Below are positions 55,654 to 64,000 of a DNA stretch of 64,000 bases, one piece after another. The translations under genes and the position numbers were made by a program. Origin of the DNA: Cephalotus follicularis (taxonomy: Eukaryota; Streptophyta; Magnoliopsida; Oxalidales; Cephalotaceae); NCBI GenBank assembly GCA_001972305.1, contig BDDD01006660.1, positions 1 to 64,000 on the forward strand, in the 5' to 3' direction. The notes beneath the pieces are model-generated. The model was not told the origin of the DNA and did no database searches. It saw only the letters and a list, made by a program, of their open reading frames with translations. Within the stretch, counting starts at the first letter, position 1, and each line of letters opens with the position of its first letter.

Positions 55654-55935
55654 TTATTCAAACAGGGGAGGATATTCCTCTCGAATATGTTCCTCCAACT
55701 CGCAAGTAGCTTCGCTTTCGGGATGATTCTTCCACAAGACTTTTACAAAAGGGATGGTCTTACTACGAGTAACCCTATCTTGTCTATCCAAAATAGCCTC
55801 AGCCTCCTCATCGCAAGACAAGTCCTCGCGAATACTAGCAAAAGGGTAGTGAACCACGTGCAAGGGATGGTACTGGTAACCCCTTAACATAGACACATGG
55901 AACACGTTATGAACATGAGATAACTGTGGAGGCAA
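55654..55935 (-). pseudogene. Family B chromodomain segment
   Basis: 'LSHVHNVFHVSMLRGYQYHPLHVV' is followed by 'SIREDLSCDEEAEAILDRQDRVTRSK' and 'IPFVKVLWKNHPESEATCELEEHI', the chromodomain position and pattern of Tekay-type integrase tails. This domain steers integration to heterochromatin in the family. Confidence 0.85.
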
Positions 55936-57660
55936 AGCTAACCGGTAAGCAACCGCTCCAATCTTTTCCAGAAATTAAAATGGCCCGATAAACCATAGAC
56001 TCAACTTTCCCTTCAGCCCAAACCTTCGAACTCCTTTCCATGGTGAAACTTTTAGAAACACGTGTTCACCAACTCTAAACTCCAATTCCCTCCGATGTTT
56101 ATCTACATAACTCTTATGTCGGGATTGAGGGACTTTCAGTCTTTCCCTAGCTACAGTCACTTTTTCAGTAGTGATCTGAACTAGCTCAGGTCCTTCGATA
56201 GCTCTCTCTCCAACCTCATCCCAACATGTCGGAGATCGACATTTTCTCCCATACAGTGCCTCAAATGGAGCCATCCGAATGCTAGCATGCCAACTATTAT
56301 TATATGCGAACTCCACCAAGCTCAAATATTCATCCCGGTTTCCAGCCCACTCTAATGCACAAGACCTCAGCATGTCCTCTAAAGTCTGGATGGTCCTCTC
56401 CGACTGTCCATCTGTCTGTGGGTGAAAAGTTGTACTGTAATTGAGCCGTGTTCCCCAAGCTTTTTTGAATCCCTTCCAAAATCTAGACGTGAAACGAGGA
56501 TCCCTATCCGAAACAATGGAACAGGTGTCCCATGTAGTCTCACAATCTCTTGCTGGAAAACTACCGCAAACCGATCTACAGAAAAGTTCTCCCGGATAGC
56601 CAAGAAATGTGCCGATTTAGTCAAACGATCCACCACTACCCAGATGGTATCATTTCTCTTGAACGTCCTTGGCAATCCTGTAACAAAGTCCATTGCTATG
56701 CTCTCCCATTTCCAAACTGGAACCTCCAAGGGCTGTAACAAACCACCGGCTCGTTGGTGCTCAATCTTAACCTGCTGATAGATCAAACACCTCCCAACAT
56801 AATCTGCTACATCCCTCTTCATTCCATTCCACAAGAAATTCCGCTTCATGTCCCCATACATTTTTGTAGAACCTGGATGTATAGAGAATGGAGAACTGTG
56901 CGCCTCTGACAAAACAACGTCTCTAATAGTAGTATCTGCCGGCACACACAACCGACTACCCAACCAGATCACTCCATGTTCATCCACACGGAACTCTAAC
57001 TGTTTACCATCATCAACATTCTGGATTAACACCCATAGTTCACCATCATCACTCTGAGCCGCCTTAATCCGAGATATAAGGGTAGGCTCTATACTCATAC
57101 AAGCCATATAACCTCCAGAACCCCGAACAAACAAATTCAATTCCAAACTCTCCATATCTGCTATCAACTGCGGCTGTGTAAACAAAGCTGCTACACTTCC
57201 AGAACTCTTTCTACTCAAGGCATCAGCTACCACATTTGCTTTACCGGGGTGGTACTGAATATTCAGGTCATAGTCCTTCAGCTACCCAGATGGTATCATT
57301 TCTCTTGAACGTCCTTGGCAATCTTGTAACAAAGTCCATTGCTATGCTCTCCCATTTCCAAACTGGAACCTCCAAGGACTGTAACAAACCACTGGCTCGT
57401 TGGTGCTCAATCTTAACCTGCTGACAGATCAAACACCTCCCAACATACTCTGCTACATCCCTCTTCATTCCATTCCACCAGAAATTCCGCTTCAAGTCCC
57501 TATAAATTTTTGTAGAACCTGGATGCATAAAGAACGGAGAATTGTGCGCCTCTGACAAAACAACGTCTCTTATAGTAGTATCTGTCGGCACACACAACCG
57601 ACTACCCAACCAGATCACTCCATGTTCATCCACACGGAATTCTGACTGTTTACCATCATC
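55936..57660 (-). pseudogene. Family B integrase region (with direct repeat)
   Basis: Zinc segment 'HPGSTKMYGDMKRNFLWNGMKRDVADYVGRC', core start '[37 protein letters not shown]', then '[41 protein letters not shown]' and '[18 protein letters not shown]'. A direct repeat of about 646 bp covers the RNase H end and the integrase start; its copies differ by about 4%, so it is older than those in F. Confidence 0.88.
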
Positions 57661-57927
57661 AACATTCTGGATTAATGCCCATAGTTCACCATCATCACTC
57701 TAATCCGCCTTAATCTGAGATATAAGGGTAGGCTTTATACTCATACAAGCCATATAACCTCCAGAACCCCGAACAAACAAATTCAAATCCAAACGCTCCA
57801 AATCTGCTATCAACTATGGCTGTGTAAACAACGCTGCTACACTTCCAGAACTCTTTCTACTCAAGGCATCAGCTACCACATTTGCTTTACCGGGGTGGTA
57901 CTGAATATTCAGGTCATAGTCCTTCAG
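56636..57927 (-). repeat. Tandem direct repeat (~646 bp) in B pol
   Basis: Two adjacent units at a constant offset of 646 bp, with perhaps 25 differences by eye. Confidence 0.85.
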
Positions 57928-58250
57928 AAGCTCCAACCATCTCCTCTGTCGCATATTCAACTCCTTTTGCGTGAAGATGTACTTGAGACTCTTGTGATCA
58001 GTGAAAACATCACAAGTTTCTCCGTACAACTAGTGCCTCCAAATCTTCAATGCAAAAACCACAGCTGCTAACTCCAGATCATGTGTAGGGTAGTTCACTT
58101 CATAAGGCTTCAACTGTCTTGAAGCATAGGCTATCACATGACCGTACTGCATAAGAACACATCCCAAACCCTTCTTGGAAGCATCGCTGTAAATCTGGTA
58201 TCCCCTGATCCTGACGGTAATCGAAGAATTGGTGCAGACACCAGACCATT
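57814..58250 (-). pseudogene. Family B RNase H region
   Basis: '[61 protein letters not shown]' is the standard Ty3/gypsy RNase H end. The upstream part of the domain lies toward the RT. Confidence 0.85.
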
Positions 58251-59717
58251 CTTCAGTTTCTCAAAACTTGCTTCCCTTTCTTCGTTCCACACAAATTTTG
58301 CTCCTTTTCTTAAAAGTTGTGCCAGTGGCAAGGCTATGGAGGAGAAGCCTTCCACAAACCGTCTATAGTAGCTAGCCAGACCCAAAAAGCTCCTAACTTC
58401 CATTATCATAGTAGGCCTCGGCCATTTTGTAATAGCCTCAACCTTAGCAGGATCCACACTAATACCATCTGCTGTAACCACATGGCCTAAGAATGTTACC
58501 TGCTCCAACCAAAATTCACATTTCAAAAACTTCGCATAAAGCTGATTCTTCCTCAAAATACCCAGAACTATCCGAAGTTGAGCTTCATGTTCTTCTCTCG
58601 ACTTAGAATACACAAGAATGTCATCAATGAACACAATAGCAAACTTGTCCAAGTATTCATGAAACACCCGATTCATCAGATTCATAAAGACTGCCGGTGC
58701 ATTTGTAAGTCCAAATGGCATCACCAGAAATTCATAATGTCCGTACCGTGTATGAAAACCAGTCTTAGCTATGTCTTCATCTTTCACCCGTAGCTGATGA
58801 TAGCCCGTTCTCAAATCGATCTTAGAAAAATACCGTGCACCTTGGAGTTGATCAAAAAGGTCATCAATCCTAGGCAAAGGGTATTTATTTCTAATAGTGA
58901 TCCGATTAAGCTCTCTGTAGTCTATGCACAACCTCATAGACCCGTCCTTCTTCCTGACAAAAAGAACCGGAGCTCCCCACGGTGAAACACTAGGCCGGAT
59001 AAAACCCCGATCCAAAAATTCTTGTAACTGTTCCTTCAGTTCTTGCAATTCTAACGGTGCCATTCTGTAAGGTGTTTTAGATATTGGTGCTGCTTCGGGA
59101 ATGAGCTCAATGGTAAACTCCACTTCCTGTTGCGGTGGCAAACCCAATAACTCCTCCGAAAACACATCTGAAAACTCTCTAACAACCTGATAGTCCTCAA
59201 GGCGAGGCTCATCCTTAGAGACGTCTTTTACAATAGCTAGGTATCCCTCAGCACCCTTAGCTACCAATTTTTGATCCTTCAAAACAGAAATAACCTTAAC
59301 TTCTCTTTTCGGCTGTGAACCCTGATAAACAAAGTCAGGCCTATCCACAACCCCAAACAAAACCCTCCGAGTGTGACAGTCAATCGTGGCACAATGGCGA
59401 TCCCACCAATCCATGCCAAAAATCATGTCAAAGTCATGCATATCTATTGGGAAAAGATCTGCATGTCGAACGCGATCATCAAAAACGATACGACAAGCAC
59501 GAAAACATTCGGATATTACGACAGATGTCCCCATAGGGGTCGAAAGAACCAAAGCTGGATCCAGAGATAGAGATGGCACCCCAAGATGCCGAACAAAAGA
59601 TCTCACTACTACAGAGTGAGTCGATCCAGTATCATACAAAACATAAGCCATACGACAACAAACAGAGACATAACCCGAAACAGTACCTGGAGCACCCGCT
59701 GCCTGATGAGTAGTCAA
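58134..59717 (-). pseudogene. Family B protease and reverse transcriptase
   Basis: About 527 open residues. The protease has '[19 protein letters not shown]' (around residue 30) and '[18 protein letters not shown]'. The linker '[24 protein letters not shown]' leads to RT landmarks '[17 protein letters not shown]', '[28 protein letters not shown]', '[23 protein letters not shown]', '[20 protein letters not shown]', the [11 protein letters not shown] active-site box and '[21 protein letters not shown]'. It is the best-preserved chromovirus RT in the window. Confidence 0.95.
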
Positions 59718-59783
59718 AGCAAAGACTCGGCCACCTACATTGCGTTGTCCCGCGTCTCCGCCATTACCTTTCCTCTCCTTTTC

Positions 59784-60782
59784 TCAAGGGTCTGTGCAAT
59801 CCATAAAATGATGGCCCTGCTGTCTGCACACAAAGCATGCTCCTGAAGCATTGTAACAAGTCCCAACCGGATGCCTCTTCCCACAAGTCTCACACTGTGC
59901 AATCTGAACATTGGGGTTACCACCACCAGTAGCTCCTTGATTCTTATTTTTCTTTTGCTGCTTACCATTTCGGCCTTTACCCTGCTGTCCCGAATTTTGG
60001 CCATGAGAATCTCCCCTATTTCTCTTCTTTTCTCCTTCTAAACGAGCAGCCTGAAAATCCAATTTTCCCATTTCTATGTTCTTCGCAGTGTTTATAACCT
60101 CTGACACATCCGCAAACCTTGAGTTAATCAGCTTACCCCTAAGCTGATAATGCAACTTCCATTTAAACTTTTCGGCCAGTTCTACTGCCGACCCCGCTGC
60201 AGGTCTTGCAAAGCCTGCCAACCTGGTAAACCGGGCTAAAAACTCCGTAACAGACTCACCTTCCTTCTGTCTCGTCATTAGAAACTCCCTAGCATAAGCC
60301 TCTTTATCAGCAGTGGGGAAATACTGCTGATAAAAGATCTCACAGAAATCAGACCAAGACAAAGTCTCAATAAAACCTCCACCCTTAGCTATTTTCAAGG
60401 TCTTCCACCATGTCTGGGCATCGCCCTCCAGCTTATACGCAGCCAACTTAACCTTCTGATTATCACCGCATTCCATCACATCGAAAATCTTCTCCAAATG
60501 AACAATCCAATGCTCAGCCTCCACTGGTGTTGGCGCCGAAGTAAAGGATCGCGGTCTCTGTTTTTGGAACCTTTCCATCCATACATGAACTGGAATATCA
60601 GGATGATCTCCAACTCTCCTAGCTGCATGAGCATCAATGGGTACATTCTCCCCAGCTACTTGCTCACGACGACCGTGCTCATGATTTTGCTGTTGCTGCA
60701 TCACTCGGTTCACTTCCTGAGCCACAGCTTGTCTAACCATCTCGTCAATTGCAGGCTCATTTCTTGCTCCATCCTGAGCCAA
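59784..60782 (-). pseudogene. Family B gag
   Basis: About 332 open residues. The start 'MAQDGARNEPAIDEMVRQAVAQEVNRVMQQQ' matches element A gag. The core has 'VWMERFQKQRPRSFTSAPTPVEAEHWIVHLEKIFDVM', 'LEGDAQTWWKTL', 'SWSDFCEIFYQQYFP' and 'EFLMTRQKEGESVTEFLARFTRLAGFA'. A basic Gly/Gln/Lys-rich linker leads to CX2C-type zinc motifs ('CETCGKRHPVGTC', 'CFVCRQQGHHFMDC'). Length and order fit chromovirus gag. Confidence 0.93.
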
Positions 60783-60975
60783 AAACTAGTTCGGTCCTCT
60801 AAGGGGTGTTCCATGTTCGTGCAATCTACGCAACAAAACCAGGACAAGATAAAGGCAAAAGAATCAAAGTATCAAAACGAAACGACACATCAAAAGATCA
60901 TAACGAAGAAGTCCTAACCCGGTGTCTACCCAATCTCACAGGTCAAACCTAGTTAGGTCTTCTAAGGAAACAAAA

Positions 60976-60993
60976 CCTATATCTCTGATACCA
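60976..60993 (-). other. Primer-binding site of B
   Basis: Minus-strand TGGTATCAGAGATATAGG, a few bases after the 5' LTR end (60999). It is of tRNA-Met type with the ATAGG extension shared with element A. Confidence 0.85.
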
Positions 60994-60998
60994 CAATC

Positions 60999-63130
60999 TG
61001 TAACACCCTTGATGGTGGGAGCCCTTACAGGTAATAATACCAAACTGAAACATAACGGAATACCTAAACAAAAGACTGATGCAAAATGGATGTGGTGGTC
61101 TGAAACATAACTTATAACAAAACCGATGTTTAACAAAGTCTAAAAAAAAACTTAACAATACATAAGTAAAAGCAAACCATAATCCGATATCCAAATACTG
61201 TTTAAGAGGAAACTAGTCTAATATTAACTAAAAATATGAGCAACACTACTGAAAACACAATGGATCAACTCCTAGCTGATCCTCTGACAAGTGGGTAACT
61301 CTCATCACACGTTTCCCCCATCCTTCTGGAAACCTGCCACATAGAAACAAAAATGCGGCTGAGCAAACCTCAGTACGGATAAGGAAGTAAAAAAGTAAAC
61401 GGTGAACAAATAATTGGAACTTTAAATTTAGCAAAGTAACATAATAAATATTCTTCAAGATGTAAAGCAGAATATTTGAAAATTAGCAGTTATAAAAACG
61501 TCATAACTTTACGAAAAAAATATTATCATAATTCAAAACTTTATCTGATTTCATAATTCCATAACAGAGAATTCTGACATACATACATATATTGGTGCAA
61601 GGGGTTCGCGAGGCCCACATGCTCTGATGGAAAAATCGTGTACGGCACTACACAAACAGTCCAAAATACTGAATTTCTGAATTCTAACAATAACTAGAGT
61701 ATACTCATACGCCTCAAAAGGATCCATATCCAACTCTCAGGATACATATTTAAAAGAGACGCCGTAGACCGATCACACCGCCACAGTAGGTGTCATGTCC
61801 TCCGTGCCAAAGAACATGCCCATGATACCTCAGAGGTAGGGTTTCTCTCTGTATGTTATTACGCTAAAACTTTATTTTATTCTAAAACAATTCTAAAACA
61901 TACTTATGTAAACTGTCTCCAGACATATTTGAAATTATTTAAAGAGGATCATACTTTCATATCAAAAATCAAAATCAAAATCCGATCTGTATCTGAAGTA
62001 TAACATACTCCCTAAAGTGGAAGCCATGTCCAAACAATAACACATTTTCGATAATAGAAAATATTTTTATTAAAAATTAAAATCCGATGTAACGATAATA
62101 AATTCTTTTCATTAATATTATTACCAAAATGAGGATATTCAATCAAAATATGAATTTTATTCCGATTAAAACCAGGAGCATAATCATAAAAGCATAAATC
62201 CGTTCAAGAATGATGTATAAGTAAAAATTAACTTTGTTTAATTTAACCGAAGGAATAGCCAAGAATCAAAGAATCCATACCTTAGCAGGTCGAAAATCTA
62301 AGAAATCTAGAATATCGGACAAAAGCACCCTAGAAGTGTCCTAAACTCCACCACGAATGATATTAAGACCTAAACACATGAGTCCAAACATCACATAACA
62401 TAAAAAGTAGCAATTATCGTAAGCATCAATATTACAAATTATGCATAAAACCCATGAACATATAAAGATAACAGCAGAAATTTAGTTTCAACAGGCTTCT
62501 AAAATCATGCTCACGATTAAATTCTAGCCTGTTTCAATACGAATTAATGGGTGGTATAGAAACTACATAGTACAAGCTACAACTTTCGTTTAGAATTTAC
62601 CTTCAAAAGACGTCAAAATCGGTGTAGAGAAATGCTTGCAAAGTTGTTGTTCATGTTTGTCAAAATGTGCAGATAGTTTTCTTTCAAAATAATACTTAGA
62701 TTTTTAAAACCAGAAAAACGAGTAAAATTAATGGTAAAATCGTGCAACTAATAATTTTCCTTTCATGCAGATTCAGTTTCCAACAAAGAAGGAAAATCAT
62801 ATCAACAAAAATGGCAAAAACCCCTTTTTTCCTTAAACATGTCACTGTCCAAACGGGTATGGAAAGCCGACTAAAGCGTCGACTGTTTACTTAAAGCGTC
62901 GATAGTTAAGCACTTAAATACAAAACGCATCGATGTCACACGTTTAAGCATCAACGTGTCACACAACACCCAAAGCGTCGGCGGTTCTAAATAGAGCGTC
63001 GGCACATTGTGCCCAGAAAACAAAAATAAAAGAATTTCAAACTCAAAATCAAAGCGTTCACAAACCATAGCATACATAAAAAGGTATAAACCCAACATAA
63101 AACATGTAAACATAGAAACGGGATATTACA
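60999..63130 (-). repeat. Middle B LTR (5' LTR of the complete unit)
   Basis: Minus-strand start TGTAATATCCCG at 63130; end AGGGTGTTACA at 60999. Length is 2.13 kb. A TCGA palindrome group lies at about 62868-63005, homologous to the one at 55333-55475. The purine tract of a further B unit adjoins its start, so it is shared between two units. Confidence 0.9.
62868..63008. repeat. TCGA palindrome group in the middle B LTR
   Basis: Same pairs as at 55333-55475, with a few drifted sites. The phasing is retained. Confidence 0.7.
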
Positions 63131-64000
63131 TCCACCCTCCCTAAAAAAAAGATTTCGTCCCGAAATCACAACCATACACATACCTTATTCAAACAGGGGA
63201 GGATATTCCTCTCGAATATGTTCCTCCAACTCCCAAGTAGCTTCGCTTTCGGGATGATTCTTTCACAAGACTTTTACAAAAGGGATGGTCTTACTACGAG
63301 TAACCCTCTCTTGTCTATCCAAAATAGCCTCAGCCTCCTCATCGCAAGACAAGTCCTCGCGAATACTATCAAAATGGTAGTGAACCACGTGCAAGGGATG
63401 GTACTGGTAACCCCTTAACATAGACACATGGGAAACGTTATGAACATGAGATAACTATGGAGGCAAAGCTAACCGGTAAGCAACCGCTCCAATCTTTTCC
63501 AGAATTTCAAACAGCCCGATAAACCATGGACTCAACTTTCCCTTCAGCTCAAACCTTCGAACTCCTTTCCATGGTGAAACTTTTAGAAACACGTGTTCAC
63601 CAACTCTAAACTCCAATTCCCTTCGATGTTTATCCACATAACTCTTCTGTCGGGATTGAGCTGCTTTCAGTCTTTCCCTAGCTACAGTCACTTTTTCAGT
63701 AGTGATCTCAACTAGCTCAGGTCCTTCGATAGCTCTCTCTCCAACCTCATCCCAACATGTCGGAGATCGACATTTTCTCCCATACAGTGCCTCAAACGGA
63801 GCCATCCGAATGCTAGCATGCCAACTATTATTTTATGCGAACTCCACCAAGCTCAAATATCATCCCAGTTTCCAGCTCACTCTAATGCACAAGAGCTCAG
63901 CATGTCCTCTAAAGTCTGGATGGTCCTCTTCGACTGTCCATCTGTCTGTGGGTGAAAAGTTGTACTGTAATTGAGCTGTGTTCCCCAAGCTTTTTGGAAT
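63131..64000 (-). pseudogene. Second B unit: integrase end and chromodomain segment
   Basis: Sequence parallels 55600-56470 closely: chromodomain segment, '[29 protein letters not shown]' and '[39 protein letters not shown]'. It runs off the window. It proves that another B internal region lies to the right and shares the LTR at 60999-63130. Confidence 0.9.

Larger units (their letters stand above)
53084..64000 (-). mobile_element. Family B chromovirus tandem array: LTR - internal - LTR - internal
   Basis: Minus-strand unit: 5' LTR (60999-63130), primer-binding site, gag, protease, RT, RNase H, integrase, chromodomain, purine tract and 3' LTR (53084-55599). Beyond 63130 the end of another B internal region continues to the window edge and shares the LTR. 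LTR samples agree at roughly 93-98%. The complete unit keeps long open blocks but is broken, with several breaks. It is inserted in the gag of its sister element A in opposite orientation. Confidence 0.88.

Noticed and set aside
1-64000. A novel multi-gene system such as a defence island or a biosynthetic cluster
   Set aside because: All recognisable coding sequence is assigned to retrotransposon gag, pol or the antisense ORF, and no host or bacterial-type operon is visible.

Overview
This is plant nuclear DNA, most likely from a flowering plant, and it consists of nested LTR retrotransposons from end to end. I recognise no host gene, tRNA, rRNA or CRISPR array. The plant assignment rests on the lineages present: Tekay/Del-type chromoviruses with a chromodomain after integrase, a Tat-lineage Ty3/gypsy element with a second archaeal-type RNase H and an antisense ORF, an Athila-like LTR, and Sirevirus-like Ty1/copia with zinc-knuckle gag. 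The LTRs are long (about 2.1 to 3.0 kb), as expected in pericentromeric or other repeat-rich chromatin. All elements are treated as fossils. Every one is broken or cut by the window edge, although several keep long open blocks and look fairly young.

Layout. 1-368: end of a plus-strand copia LTR. 369-4477: minus-strand LTR of family A, carrying a solo LTR (1159-4183) flanked by the 5-bp duplication TTACT. 4478-8337: minus-strand Tekay-type 3' LTR with integrase and chromodomain. 8338-10142: another minus-strand A/B-type LTR, cut by an old minus-strand element E (10143 to about 14690), whose leader holds an array of primer-binding-site-like palindromes. About 14780-15413: Athila-like LTR end. 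15414-26856: tandem family D array on the plus strand (partial pol, LTR, internal region, LTR). 26857-27850: 3' LTR and 3' leader of a minus-strand Sirevirus-like copia element. About 27850-36486: plus-strand Tekay-type element F. The body of the copia element resumes at 36487-36918 and 46493-49852. Between those two pieces lies a second, plus-strand copia LTR (36919-46492, duplication AAACC). It encloses a 1.8-kb near-identical copy of the nearby gag/LTR junction and a truncated Tat-lineage element (39019-46335). 49853-53083: 5' end of plus-strand gypsy element A. 53084-64000: tandem array of minus-strand family B, a sister of A.

How the parts fit. The minus-strand copia element appears to be the host of the right half of the window: F, a second copia LTR and A lie inside it, and B lies inside A. 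In each element gag, protease, reverse transcriptase, RNase H and integrase follow the usual family order, and most leaders show a tRNA-Met-type primer-binding site.

The most interesting signal is not a gene. At least six unrelated LTR families, both gypsy and copia, carry arrays of short palindromes centred on TCGA and spaced about 20-22 bp apart, or two helical turns. The flanking arms are family-specific: CAGTCGACTG, GACATCGATGTC or AGCGTCGACGCT. This looks like a recurrent LTR architecture. I know of no named feature that covers it across both superfamilies.
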